Positions 39,870-51,526 of a stretch of 64,000 nt of DNA are shown here, piece by piece. The stretch is from Micropterix aruncella. Its lineage: Eukaryota > Arthropoda > Insecta > Lepidoptera > Micropterigidae. The DNA is taken from positions 9,895,597 to 9,959,596 of the forward strand of contig OX155957.1 of the NCBI GenBank assembly GCA_944548615.1, written 5' to 3'. Position 1 is the first letter of the stretch. Every line of letters begins with the position of its first letter. Under the pieces are notes generated by a model that searched no databases, was not told the origin of the DNA, and saw only the letters and a program-made list of their open reading frames with translations. A program made the position numbers and the translations under genes.

Positions 39870-40490
39870 CTTTATCTGAATATTCGTTTCATAAATAAAT
39901 TCGATGAACAGTTCGCCAAAATTCCTATTAATATGCGACGCAACGCAATGGAAATTTGAATTTGGAACGAACGTCGTTTCATTTAATTTATAAATCAACG
40001 CAGGTCGCCGTGAGCCTTCGAATTCAAATTTTGAACGAGCCACGCATCGCAAGCGTCGGCGCTTTTAAGGGCTTTACTATTTGAATAATATATGGCGGAC
40101 TTATAAATATAATTTGTGCCGCTTGTCTATGTCTATTCCAAACAAAATTTCACAATGTGACTTCGGCCCAACAAGGCACATGAGTACCTAATTTCAAGTC
40201 TCCATGTCTAATGCTTCGATATTGAAATGTGACTAGCGCGCCCTCTGATGGATTGATTTCAACCACAATCTTTTAAACTTTTGCCATGACCAAATGATGC
40301 CAGCATCCCAAAATTCAGCCCAATCGGATGAAGGGTTTGGGCGCTGTCGTGAGGAATACACACAGGCAGACACACATACACATCGACAGACTTCAGTCTC
40401 GAAATGTTCCTAATCGTCTCGGGCGGTGTCAAAATGTAAAATGCCAGTTTACAATACTTTACCTCCTCGTCGCACATAAGGCTAAATTAT
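39870..40490 (+). repeat. Family R dispersed repeat, copy 2 (longer form)
   Basis: Starts near TTTCATAAATAAATTCGATG (shared with copy 4), has ATATATGGCGGA, then ACTAGCGCGCCCTCTGATGG, GCCATGACCAAATGATGCCA, GCGCTGTCGTGAGGAATACA with a CACAGGCAGACACACA tract, and ends CCTCCTCGTCG. Confidence 0.75.
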
Positions 40491-42871
40491 CAATTTACGG
40501 CGACAAAAATATAAAACATGATTTTATTTTATTTTCTTGTCAGAAATGCTTATAAGGGGACTACCTAATAATTATCTTTCATAAAAATAACTAGTTATGG
40601 TTAGTTGGGGTCAGGTACTCATAGTATTCGTTTTTTTAAATAATATTAAATTATTTCTGCATTTCAAAATATACTAAATAATAGTGACATTAGTACATAT
40701 TAAACAGTTTTAATAAAAACATTATTATACATTCACATCTTAATCATCCTTATCATCAACATAATCAGCAACACACAAAAAAGGCAGTCTTACCATGTTT
40801 AATACAACTTCATTGAATTGTGTTGTATATTCTTTTGTTTCTTTTGCTTATTTGTCATAATAACACAATAGGATCCGTGATAAATGTGGTATTATTGATG
40901 ATTCCTAATATTTTCCTGAAGTGCTATTGTGTAGTATGTATGTGGAGATCTAGGAGATGTGTATGTGTATCTATATATCCAGCAGTTACACCACAGTCTC
41001 TTTTTCGATATTTTAATATTTGCCGGATAACACTTCCATTTTGCCTTTGCTATCACAAAATACGAAGGATTGATCAGCCCGTTTACCTTTTGCTCCAAGT
41101 ATCATTGTAATATCTTCACAATACGACCTAAAGCTTCTTCGGTGGTGTACGGTTTTAAAGTAGCAGAGGATGACGTATCATTTATCATTTTTTTTATAAA
41201 TCTGTTTGGCAAAGATTGGATACTTAATTTCACAAATGGGTATGTAGTTCTCCTGCCTGATTTAACTAAGATTGATTATACATTTAAGCAAAGTTCTTCA
41301 GAACTGAGACCTGATAGAAACAGTTTAACATGTCTTTGCTTACTGCGTTGACAACTCTCTTCGAACAATCTGCTTGGCCTGCCTCGCATCTTATGCTACG
41401 AACGCTTTTGTGCTGATCACAAAAATTGTGGTGGTTCTATCTCCGGGATATTCAGGTCTTAATCGAGCCATTTCATGTGCTTTCTATTATAACGCTAGTA
41501 TATTTCGTCAAAAGCTTCGAAACAAACCTTTTGACTAACATTTTTATTTGTTTAGTAAAATGTTTAGAAAATTCACTGACACTAAACTAGTCCAATATAT
41601 ACTGTAATAACTGTCCATTCCACTGCAATGACGATAACATCTAAAACTGTTTTAACACTTTTTTAACACTGTAAATATTGTTTTCCTCCTAATCTTCATT
41701 TCCTTTAGAGCGGGGTCGCCACGACTACCTGCAAAGAACGCGCTCAATTTAACAAAGGAGGGAAACAGGGAGACGTGTGTTTTACTTTTATATATTATTA
41801 TAAAAGTAAGCTATAACGTATATTTTCGAACTAGTAAAAAAAGGTCATGGTACTTTGCGGAACTTTTTGTGTAACTCTAGCTAAAGTAAAACTTAATGTT
41901 TTTTTTTAAAACCAAAATAGTGTTTGTAAAAGTTACATTATATAAATAATACGTACAACTATTATGTTATCAATAATTGCAGATTAAAGAACATACCTGA
42001 CGCTCTAATATACATATTAAAAACTTTGAATTTTAAATGTAGTACGAGCGCAGTTACTCCTTCAACAATTCAGGCGCATTTAAACGGTAAAGGATTGAGA
42101 TCGTTACATGAGCAGAGCCATGTAAAAGATTATTGACTTTACGCGCACGCGCAGGCTTACACGCGCAGCGTATTACACTAAAAAAATATTTTTGTATTCT
42201 GCATTTGTGGACTGATTTGTAGAGAATGTTTTTAATTTATTTGAAAAGTTAGTTGGAAAAAAAAAATATTTTTGTCGTCGTAATTTACTTATTCGGCCTT
42301 ATGTGCGTCGGTAAAGTAAAATAAAAAAATAACAACATTTTAGTATCCGTATTTCCGGATCAATAACGAGCTATATTTAAGAAAAAAATAGATTTTTGTT
42401 TACTTCTTGGTTTAATTTATCTTTAATGATTTTTTTCGTTAACCTTAGTTTTATTTAGGGTCGATTCGGTCTCTAAGCAGTATAAATTCCCTGAAAGTCT
42501 CGGATGCACAGCCCTCCGTCCAGATATAACTCTTTACTCCCTATCTTGGAAGTTGACCTTCGTTGTAGTATTACCTGTTCTATGGTAATTGATCGGACAA
42601 AAAGACTACGAGTTCAAATTAAATAAATACCATGATCTCGCAAGTGCCGTCACCCGAAACGGCTTCACTGTTTCACGTGGTGGCAGTTGTCGTTCGTGGC
42701 CTGTCAGCTAAGTCTCTGTTTCACCTCTTTAAAGATCTTTGTCTACCCAGGAAAAAAAACGAGCACAGAAGACATTAGAGTAGGCTTATGTCCAGGAATA
42801 ATGACGATGGACAATGACGTTGATGATGAGGGTCTTTTAACATTTAAACACAATTAAATATATTAAAAGGA
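40491..42871. other. Large stretch without recognised gene
   Basis: AT-rich. Frames of 90-96 codons at 40820-41351 on both strands have no recognisable domains. A patch of GCGC/ACGCGCA sequence is seen at 42138-42172 and a diverged R-type end (TTTACTTATTCGGCC, CGTCGGTAAAGTAAA) at 42282-42320. No host gene can be supported. Confidence 0.4.
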
Positions 42872-43204
42872 ATAAAAAATACGACTGCCGTTACAAAGAG
42901 TGAAGTACTGAATTTATATTTTTTTGTTACGGTTTCTTTATGAAATATTTGTGGTTTATGTATTTATCCATACACATCTATTTTTTGGAAAGTGCTCAAT
43001 CAGACCTTCCATTTGACACTAAACACGATAAATTTATGACATTTGGAGAGTTGGACTTTATACAACTATTTACTTGATATCAGTTAAAGTATGACTATGA
43101 TACTCGGGATGACATAACGTTATAGTAGAATAAAGAAACGGAAAACAGACATAGATAAACCCTGAATACATTACACTCTTTTTTTGTTGGGCAGTCGTGT
43201 AAAA
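42872..43204 (+). mobile_element. Family M MITE, copy 6
   Basis: ATACGACTGCCGTTACAAAG to TGTTGGGCAGTCGTGTAAAA, about 330 bp. The centre reads GTATTTATCCATACACATCT in place of a TA array. Confidence 0.8.
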
Positions 43205-43821
43205 GGAGGATTAGGTACAATGGTAACAAATGTAAATTTAATTGAAACGATGAAACATCTTTTTTATCGTCTTTTTTGGAAATCAATATCATAACTGCTG
43301 TTGCTGTCATAACGATAAATATCATATTTAAATTTTGTAGTGCCTATCAATATTCTATGAATTACCAAATTTAATAATAACAAGTTCTTGAAGCATGTTC
43401 GTGAGAGCAGAAAATTTTACTGCAGTTCTTGGATTATAGCAGTTCCTGTAGTAAGAAACCATTTTTGGCAATATTCATCGCTGTATTTCAATCATTTCTC
43501 TTATTAATCATTTGCTGTGCTATGATAATAATAATTTTGATTCATCGTGATCTATATCACCATCAGGGCCTAAGGTAATATAGGGCTAGAGCACAAGCCC
43601 AGGGAGCCATGAAACAAAAAAAGCCTGAAATGATGGAATAGCCTTTATATATGTGAGATGATCCGAAACACTGAAGTACGAAAACACTGAATACTCTTCG
43701 AAAAACGAAAGTGGTTTACGTAGCTCAAAAGATTAGCAACCTGACATAGAACATGTCGCACCGAAACATACATTCGATAATTTTAAGTGAATATTTTTAA
43801 ATTCTTCATTTATTATTTATA
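43205..43821. other. No recognised feature
   Basis: AT-rich spacer. Confidence 0.35.
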
Positions 43822-44517
43822 ACTAGCTGACCCGTCCCCACTTCGTTGGGCGGTAAAACTTTTTACCTGTGATGAGATTATGAGTGTGGTTCGGTTAGTA
43901 CTGCTATGATTTATTTCCTGACTGCCAAAAGAAGGGTTATATTTTTACTGCATATGTATATATGTATTTGCATGCCACTTTGACTATAATACCGTTATTT
44001 GTGAGTGTCTTCTTGTGAGTGTCTTATTTGTAAGCGTATTATCTCTTTAACTATTTATGCAGTAAAAGGGAAATTATATGTAGTAAAAGGGAAAAGCCTT
44101 TTGTTTTAAACACTTGAGACGATAAATTTACTTATTTAGATAAGAATTCATAATTGTTGATAATATGAGCAATAAACATGACTTAACGATTAAAATTATT
44201 TTTTTGTCGCTTACAAATGCTGTCGCTGACATTTTTTTAGGCATTATCAAGCTCTACAACTTTTCTCTAGAACTTAATCATAAGGCAGCGTTAGTTAGAA
44301 ACGTTTTCGTTCGACCGCTTATTCTCCGACTTACTTTGCAAATCTGACTACCACGAAAAAGTCTTTTCAGTTTTCGGATTAATATATAGCCTATGACACT
44401 CACAAGTAACGTGGCTTTCTATTGGTAAAGGAATTTTCAAAATCGGTTCAGTAGATCCAGAGATTACTTCCTACAACGTCACAAACTTTACCTCCTTATA
44501 ATATTAGTTTATAAAGA
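43822..44517 (-). mobile_element. Nonautonomous Helitron, copy 3
   Basis: On the minus strand it starts TCTTTATAAACTAATATTAT and ends GGGACGGGTCAGCTAGT, between A and T. It shares its interior with copy 2 (AAACGTTTTCGTTCGACCGC on plus against the copy 2 complement, GTGTTTAAAACAAA). It is about 696 bp. The two copies face each other 4.7 kb apart. Confidence 0.85.
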
Positions 44518-45029
44518 TAAACTCCCCAAATTTAAAACAAAAAGAAATATATTCAAAGATTATTGAGTATATAAAATTAAATGTTATGAACAGCCCTTAA
44601 AGATATAATTTATTACACGTTTTTGTTGGATAAGATTTTCCTGAACAAAACTGAAATAAAAGAGCCTGCAATGTATGCTAAATTTAATAGTATACACAAT
44701 ATTTTACCTGTTTTCTGAAACATCCGTCGAAGCACTAACAACTGTTCAGCAACCGAAATGCCACACACTTGAATCTATATTTGCACTGAAATAATCGTTT
44801 CAGGATAGTACAGATTCCACTGCCTGTCGATGCGATGGCGTCGGGACGCTTTGAATAGCGACGCGGTACTGTAACGACACATTGAAACACCGGTGTTTTT
44901 CACGTGAATATCAACGCGTTCAGAGGGACCACTTTGTAAAGGAGACGAAAGGGTTTTCGAATAAGATTAAGGGGTGTCAATTTCAACGGGCGAACCCTAA
45001 AATGCCTTTTTTTTCAATATATTTTCTTT
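44518..45029. other. Spacer with a short family S scrap
   Basis: GTGTCAATTTCAACGGGCGA at 44975 resembles the S start. A moderately CpG-containing patch lies at 44815-44900. No gene assigned. Confidence 0.35.
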
Positions 45030-45360
45030 AAAATGGCGGAATTTAAAATTATTTGTGTTATATAAGAGATCAAGATCATTGACATCAAGATCAAGATCAC
45101 TTAAAAGACTTTAAGTTCAATATTTCGAGATTGCAGTATGAGTAGCGCGCCCCTTGGGGGACCGATTTCAATGACACTTTTCAACTCTTGCCATGATGAA
45201 ATGATGCCTGCATGCCAAATTTTAGTTCAATCAGATGAAACGTTCGGGCGCTATAGTGGAGGAATTAAAAAACACAGACAAAGAGACAGATTTTATTCTG
45301 AGGGGGGGGGGGGAGGAGTCAATTGATATTTCCGTCTCCGTCTCAAAAAAAAATGCGCGT
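45030..45360 (+). repeat. Family R dispersed repeat, copy 3
   Basis: AAAATGGCGGAATTTAAAAT, GAGTAGCGCGCCCCTTGGGG, TTGCCATGATGAAATGATGC, CGTTCGGGCGCTATAGTGGA, ending in a G-run (45301-45313). Confidence 0.7.
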
Positions 45361-45377
45361 AAACAACACTTTCCTTA

Positions 45378-45580
45378 ACCGTTGGTTGGCCGAGAAAGTA
45401 AAACGTCATAAGAAAAAAAAACCTCGGCCCCAGGGATTTTTTTTCTATAATCTGAGGTATTACGGGTATGCCCCCCCCCCCTCCCCTTACCGTCATTTCA
45501 TTTGTCTTTGCACCACTGGTGTAGATAGTAATTTAATTGATACGTCACCCTTAGGTTTATTGTATAGAATTTCCTCAAAT
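45378..45580 (+). repeat. Direct duplication, copy A
   Basis: Starts ACCGTTGGTTGGCCGAGAAA and ends AGAATTTCCTCAAAT. It includes a C-run (about 45470-45482) and is over 90% identical by eye to copy B at 45913-46123. The start coincides with the 3' end motif of family R. Confidence 0.85.
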
Positions 45581-45912
45581 CAAATAATGTATTGTCCTAA
45601 AAACTAATACATAGTTGTATAGACAGTTGTATTACATTTACATTTGGCCGTGATATGATTGAATTCTTCATTAATGATCAAATTCTTCTATTAATAATCA
45701 AAACATAAAAGGTTACTCGTAAGAATAAAGAAGGTATTATTGTAGAATTAAATCGAGTCTCACCATTTAGTTTACCAGATAAAAAACACAGAGTAATTAA
45801 TTCTTTAAAATACCGATAAAAATACGTTTATTTAGTATAAAACTAATAAATGTAATGTCAAAAATACCAAAAAAAATGTGACGTTTGTCAAAAAGTAAGT
45901 AACTAACTAACT
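45581..45912. other. AT-rich spacer between duplicates
   Basis: No recognised feature. Confidence 0.35.
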
Positions 45913-46123
45913 AACCGTGGGTTGGCCGAGAAAGTAGAACGTCATAAGAAAAAAAAAGTCTCGGCCTCAGGGATTTTTGATCTATAATCTGAGGTATTAC
46001 GAGTATGCCCCCCCCCCCCCCCCTACCCCTTACCGTCATTTTATTTGTCTTTGCACCACTGGTGTAGATAGTAATTTAATTGATACGTCACCCTCAGGTT
46101 TATTGTATAGAATTTCCTGAAAT
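45913..46123 (+). repeat. Direct duplication, copy B
   Basis: Starts ACCGTGGGTTGGCCGAGAAA and ends AGAATTTCCTGAAATG. Its C-run is longer (about 46010-46023). Confidence 0.85.
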
Positions 46124-46800
46124 GTTTATTCAGATAGCATTTTGTCTGCATCCATCTTCAGTATCACTTGCGTTCTGTAAAAAATCTAAACTTTTTGTTC
46201 TCTCCTTCGTGTTCCAGAATTTTACCTGCTGAAGACAATCGGCTGTACTCGCTGTATCCTATTTTTATAGAAATATCGAGGGGTGGTAGGCCCAATATAA
46301 AATCTAGTGGCGTTCTGATAGCAGCACTAGCACTTGTTGATTTATCTAATATTATCCGGTCATTTTAATAAACACAAAAACCGACGAAATGGTCACCGTA
46401 AGTCTCTAAGGGACTTAACCGACTACTTATATTATTCATAATGTGTATCGAATTGCTGCATTCATAACGTGTAACGTGTATCGTATTACTCGTCTAATTT
46501 ATGCAGTTAACCTGCCATTTGTTACTGCAAGCGAGAGAACGGAATGGCATTCAGGACTCTTCAAACAGAATTCATGATTAAGCCTCCTCTCGGCTAGCCC
46601 TGGTTTTAATTGGACCTTGCATATCAGAGCAGTCTTATCTTTCTTAAGCTGGGCTTTTCTAAGAGGGCAGACTGCACTAAAACGAAGGCTGCTATCTCGC
46701 TCCTAAAGTGTATCTTTTGTATACTAGTAGTGCAAAATTTGTGCCGTAATGAGAGGGGTATCAGTAAAAGCCCGCCACAGACTGATGCGCAGGGTTACGT
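46124..46800. other. No recognised gene
   Basis: Mixed composition. Frames of 66-95 codons have no recognisable domain. Confidence 0.35.
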
Positions 46801-47430
46801 TTCACACGTGGCTTTAACTTTGTTCAATACGAGTTGCCATACATATCAACACATAGCGGGCCACGCGTACGATACGCACGGCTGCGTGGATATGTGACGT
46901 CAGATACACATGCGTGGCTTGCCTCGGATGCGCCGCCCGAGCGAAGCTATGTACACGTTTAGTGGCCACGGCAATTATGTTTCCTCCCAGATCACCCGCT
47001 CCTAAATCGTGCGCAAAGCGTCGCATGCTATTTGCGACGCGACGTTCACTTAAACACGTGAGCTCTCTAAGACAGTCAAGACGAAATGGACTTTGCGTGG
47101 CGTAGTTCAGCTAGCAGTATGTGGCCGCATCGCTACATCTATAAAAAAGGAGTTTCATTCCACGTTCCATTTTTTTTATAGGAACGTGGCTTCCGTGTTA
47201 ATCGTGGGTTTGTATCGACGTGCGCCGCTGCCTGTGGCGCGCTCGCTCGGCGCAAACGAGCCACCGCTACAGTTACCGGTGGTTTGTCGAGTGCGAGCGA
47301 GTATACACGAGTGGTGAGTGCGGGAGAGTAGCGTAGAAGGTAGTAGAAGTGGCGGGCACCGACCACGCGCGTGCGGCGAGTCCCTACAAAATGTATGAAG
47401 AAGCGTGTCATCTGTGTGTAACTCCAAGAC
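46801..47430 (+). promoter_or_regulatory. CpG-rich region, candidate host promoter and first exon
   Basis: The most CpG-dense stretch of the window (GGGCCACGCGTACGATACGC, GCGCAAAGCGTCGCATGC, GCGCGCTCGCTCGGCGCAAA). CTATAAAAAAGG at 47139 resembles a TATA box, followed 100-200 bp later by GTGGTGAGTG (47311), a splice-donor-like site. CCACGTTCC and GGAACGTGG form a small hairpin at 47160-47188. No coding exon follows recognisably, so promoter identity is a composition-based inference. A GC-rich repeat is the alternative. Confidence 0.3.
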
Positions 47431-47439
47431 TGATTTGAT

Positions 47440-48015
47440 TTGAATATTAATTTCATAAATAAAATCGATGATGGCGGACGAACGCGGTTGGGTTCCGTTC
47501 CATCTGTTGGCCCTTAGCCGAGAAACGAACCACGCCGGAGACGTTAATATTTGATAAAAATGTATGGCGGAATTGAAATATTATTAGTGTAGCTTATATA
47601 TGAAATATCCCATCCCACAAGGCATTTGTGTGCCAAATTTCAAATCTCTAAGTCCAATATTTCGAGATTGAAATATGACTAGGTCGCCTCCTGGTGGACC
47701 GATGTCAACCATAACCTTTTGAACTCTTGCCATGACCGAATGATACCTGCATGCCAAATTAAGCTCAATCGGAAGAAGCGTTTGGGAGCTATCGTGGAGG
47801 AATACACACAGACACATATACACACAGACACCCAGTTAGACACACAGCAGAAACACAGACAGACACACAGACAGACACACATACATACTTCCTTCTGGAA
47901 ATATTCTTAATCGTCTCAGGTGGGCTCAAAATATTTCCGTATTCAACTCGAAAAAATGTTCGCGTTCACTATACTTTCTCGTTGGTTGGTAAGCCGGTAA
48001 AGTAGAAACCCTTGC
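47440..48015 (+). repeat. Family R dispersed repeat, copy 4
   Basis: TTTCATAAATAAAATCGATG, TGTATGGCGGAATTGAAATA, GACTAGGTCGCCTCCTGGTG, TTGCCATGACCGAATGATAC, GAGCTATCGTGGAGGAATAC, an ACAGACACAC microsatellite (47812-47884) and a terminal TTCTCGTTGGTTGG. Confidence 0.75.
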
Positions 48016-48063
48016 CGCGAGAGGCTAAACTCGTACTTGACCGTTTTTATTTTGAGTTAATGA

Positions 48064-48432
48064 CTTATTTTCTGCATTGCATATAAAACAATATTATCGA
48101 ACTCCTCGCAACGCCAAAACGTGGCCCTGGTCAGTAGCGAATCAGAATACTCGATAAGGAAACTCGCCTCTTACTTGGAAGATGTTATATTTCCGCAAAT
48201 TGACGGAACAGCAATTGCGTCCAACCGTGAATTGCTTCCATTCGGCAGTGACTTTCAAATTCTGACAAGCGACGCATTAAAAAGAGATGACCACGATCGT
48301 CAACTTGCCCATTACGCAGCAGTACGCGGAGATCTTGATAATTCGAGCAATTTAAGGACGCGTTGTCGCGTTGTTTTTAGCGGACTATTCCCGGAAGATC
48401 GGTTCTTTGATGTGTTAAGAAGTTTGGGCTAA
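48064..48432 (+). CDS. Unrecognised open frame (122 codons) with coding-like composition
   Basis: The frame is open from a stop at 48061 to TAA at 48430, with no ATG at its start, so it looks like a 3' exon or truncated gene end. The protein has varied, globular composition: a SEYSIRKLASYLEDVIFPQI segment, FGSDFQILTSDALKRDDHDR, and a basic NLRTRCRVVFSG followed by LFPEDRFFDVLRSLG at the C-terminus. It lies 130 bp before the mariner insertion. I do not recognise the family. It may be a host exon, or the end of a transposon or viral-derived gene. Confidence 0.4.
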   Translation, partial: LIFCIAYKTILSNSSQRQNVALVSSESEYSIRKLASYLEDVIFPQIDGTAIASNRELLPFGSDFQILTSDALKRDDHDRQLAHYAAVRGDLDNSSNLRTRCRVVFSGLFPEDRFFDVLRSLG

Positions 48433-48558
48433 CGCCCTCACCTGGAAGCTTTTCTGGGGTCCTCAGACTGGGGTCAATTTTAAATTGCATTGTCTAACAT
48501 CGCCATATCTGTACCTAATAGTCAAAAATATTATTTATTTATTATTTATGGTAATGTA
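48433..48558. repeat. Left flank of the mariner: partial 208-bp repeat unit
   Basis: The last ~20 bases (TTATTTATGGTAATGTA) match the junction of the two tandem units at 53.77-53.79 kb. This shows that the mariner split a repeat unit. Confidence 0.6.
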
Positions 48559-48670
48559 ACGGGTGATTCATTTAGAGGTATTGTTTTGTCTATGGATTTT
48601 TTGACAGGTGAAACGTGAGTCGTGATAACCTTTTATGGTATTTTTATTCAGTATAGTTTGACATTTCATC

Positions 48671-49739
48671 ATGGAAAGACTTAGCCCCGCACAGCGTCTA
48701 CAAATTATTCAGCTGTATTACGAAAATCAGCGTTCTGCGAGGAATGTGTTTCGTGCACTTAGAGAAACTTATGGTCCACATAATCGGCTCACCGAACGCA
48801 CGATTCGCTATACCATCAAAAAGTTTGAAAACCAATTTACATTATTAGATAATACGCGACCAAATATACCACATCCAGCACGTAGTGAAGAAAATATTGC
48901 GGCGGTAGCTGAGAGTGTACGCGATGACACCGAACAATCGATCCTGCGCCGTTCGCAACAACTTGGCTAGTGTATTTTACGTACAACAACTTGGCGTATT
49001 TTACGTAAGGATATTGATTTAAAAGCATACAAAATTCAACTTGTGCAACAATTGAAGCCGACTGACCTACCGAAACGTCACCGATTCAGTCTTTGGGCTC
49101 TTGAAAAGTTTGAAGAAAATCAACTGTTTTCGACAAAAATTTTGTTTGGTGATGAGGCACATTTCTGGCTTAACGGATATGTCAACAAACAAAATTGCCG
49201 TATTTGGTCCGAAGAGCAACCTGAAGAGATTCAAGAGCTGCCATTACATCCAGACAAAACAACGGTTTGGTGTGGTTTATATGGTCCGGTGGAATCATCG
49301 GTGCATATTTCTTCAAAAAAGGGCCGGCCAGAACGTAACTGTCAATGGTGACCGTTATCGTACCATGATAACAGACTATTTGTTTCCTGAAATTGAAGTA
49401 CGTGATCTCCAGGATATTTGGTACCAACAAGACAGCGCCACTTGCCACACAGCACGTGAAACCATGGCTTTATTGCGTGAACAATTTGGTGAACAGTTAA
49501 TTTCGCGCTTCGGACCGGTGAGTTGGCCGCCTAGATCCTGTGATATCACACCCCTAGACTTTTTCCTTTGTGGCTATGTAAAGTCCAAAGTTTATATTGA
49601 TAAGCCGGGTACGATTGACCAACTGGAAGCCAACATTACTCGCGTTATTCGCCAAATACCAATCGAAATGCTCGGACGCGTCATAAAAAATTGGAACGAC
49701 AGAATGGACATGTTAACCGGAGTTACGGCCAAAATTTGA
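48671..49739 (+). pseudogene. DD41D mariner transposase, inactivated
   Basis: From the ATG at 48671 the protein reads MERLSPAQRLQIIQLYYENQ (N-terminal helix-turn-helix), then TERTIRYTIKKFEN, WRILRKDIDLKAYKIQLVQQ, the first catalytic site FGDEAHFWLNGYVNKQN, VNGDRYRTMI, the second catalytic site IWYQQDSATCHTARE and WPPRSCDITPLDFFLCGYVK with the third aspartate. The second and third aspartates are separated by 41 residues, which defines the DD41D group. Length is normal (about 350 residues). It is inactivated by an in-frame TAG at 48968 and by frameshifts near 49279 and 49322. All three catalytic aspartates are retained, so the damage is limited to frame breaks. Confidence 0.9.
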
Positions 49740-49904
49740 AAGAAATAATATTTAAAAAATAATGTAAAGAATCATAATCATAACTTTTTTATTCAAAATG
49801 GTACGAAATCGTAACTTTTGACGTCAATAATGCATACAAACATACATAAATGATATAAAAATTAAATTATTGTGACATTATAACAAATTATTGTGACATA
49901 TAAC

Positions 49905-50069
49905 GTGATATAAATCATCGAGGTAACCATTTTATTTCCAAGGGTCTTTGTCGTCTAGATAATCATTTATTTTATAGTAGCCCTTTGAGTACAGCTTCTT
50001 CTTAATAAATGCCTTAAATTGTATCACAGATAAATTTTGCATATTTTCCGGGACTTTATTGTAGAAGCG
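49905..50069 (-). pseudogene. Non-LTR retrotransposon, C-terminal end of ORF2 (downstream part)
   Basis: Minus-strand coding: FYNKVPENMQNLSVIQFKAF then KKKLYSKGYYKINDYLDDKD and PWK with a stop. This continues directly from the part at 52980-53470 across the inserted LTR element. It is the extreme C-terminus of a jockey/CR1-type reverse transcriptase protein. Confidence 0.7.
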
Positions 50070-50363
50070 TGTGAAATGGCCACCCTTCACTAGACTCCAA
50101 TTGCTTGCGAGCGAAGGGTGGTTCTCAGCATGAAGATTGCTCCGTTAATGAGAGTCGTAGATATCCGTGTAGAAGAGTTTATTCAGAAGATTGAAGAGAA
50201 GTGAGTTGAAGTCGCCAGTTCTTAACGCCTTGAGTTGTGTTCGCCGTTGTGTTGTAGTGTGGGCGCGAGGTGAAGCCGTGGCGGTGCGTGTGTAGTCGAG
50301 GAGTGAAGTGTGCAGCCGAGATATCTGTCCACTAAGGGGACGATGTGTAGAGCGCGGTAACTG
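50070..50363 (-). mobile_element. 3' LTR remnant of the CsRn1-type element
   Basis: 294 bp, essentially identical to 52451-52744 of the 5' LTR, ending TTTCACA on the minus strand. The U3-side 231 bp are missing, and the reverse transcriptase frame runs directly into it at a CTG shared by both sides. Confidence 0.95.
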
Positions 50364-51526
50364 CGGTAATTTGCTATGTTTACTTTTAGTCCGTAGCTGT
50401 CCAATCTCTGGAGTACGAGCTGCAAGTCTTTTTGATGTTGGTCCTCTGAGGTGCTAGCGATGAGTATGTCGTCGATGTAGCAATATGTGTTGGGGACGTC
50501 TTGGAGCACTTGATCCATAAAACGCTGGAACGTCTGACCTGCGTTCCTCAATCCGTAACTTGTTCTTACCCACTCGAATAAACCGAAGGGAGTTATGATA
50601 GCCGTTTTGGGTATATGCTCTTCTTTGATAGGTATTTGTTCATATGCTCGGACAAGGTCCAGTTTCGTGAAGTGTGTCTTGCCATTCAGAATGTATGAAA
50701 AATCGTTGATTCTGGCTATGGGATATCGATCTGGCAAGGTCTGAAAGTTGAGTCTTCTGTAATCTCCGCAGAGTCGTAGTTCGTCATTCTTTTTCGGAAC
50801 TACGTGCAGGGCCGAGGACCAGCTTGATTTTGACGGTCTGCAGATGCCTAGATCGACCATTTGTTGTATTTGTTTTTTTACTCGCTCGTATTTGTCGTGA
50901 GGGAGTGGTCTGGCTTTGCAGAAGACTGGTGGACCTGTTGTCTCGATGTAATGTTCGACGTTGTGCTTGACTGGAGCTGGCTCTAATGGAGCGGGGTTGA
51001 CGACGCTTTGATATTGCCTGAACAGCTCGGGAAACGGAATATCTTCGTAAATTGTTGTTATTGTTGGCACGCTGCTGTTGTCTGCTCGGGCCTTGGTGGA
51101 TAGAAAAGTTTCACCATCGATTAGTTTGTGATTTTTTACGTCTACTAGAAGATGGTGGTATGCCAAAAAGTCCGCGCCGAGGATTGGTGTGGACACGTCC
51201 GCTTCGGTGAATTTCCATAGGTACGGTCTCCTGAGTCCCAGATTCACTCGGAGTGTTTTTTCGCCGAATGTTTTGATTGGAGTACCGTTGGCAGCGTATA
51301 GTTTGACGTGCGTTTCCTGATGTTTGGCTTTTGGGGGTTTCGGAAGTACTGATATTTGAGCGCCGGTATCGATTAGGAAAATTAGTTGATTCGTTCTGTC
51401 GTATATTGTGAGGCGTTTGTTTATTGTGTTAGTTGTCGCCTCCGTAGAACTAACGGTGATTAGTTTTTTTGATATTCGGGTTTTCCATCGTTTCTCTGCT
51501 GCGGCCAAGAGCAGGGCTGGCTGCAC
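50222..51526 (-). pseudogene. CsRn1-type pol: protease and reverse transcriptase, truncated
   Basis: The first ~300 residues beyond the gag overlap carry an aspartic protease ([12 protein letters not shown], then [15 protein letters not shown]) and a reverse transcriptase: [37 protein letters not shown] with a catalytic Asp, [20 protein letters not shown] and the YIDD box ([11 protein letters not shown]). After [12 protein letters not shown] the frame crosses into LTR sequence and ends in an unrelated tail, so the RT thumb, RNase H and integrase are absent. The protein would normally exceed 1,000 residues. The frame overlaps the gag end by 67 nt in the -1 frame, which suggests frameshift expression in the intact ancestor. 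The visible domains keep their catalytic residues. Confidence 0.9.

Noticed and set aside
40820..41351. Possible gene from overlapping 90-codon frames
   Set aside because: No conserved motif on either strand; AT-biased chance frames are expected at this length.
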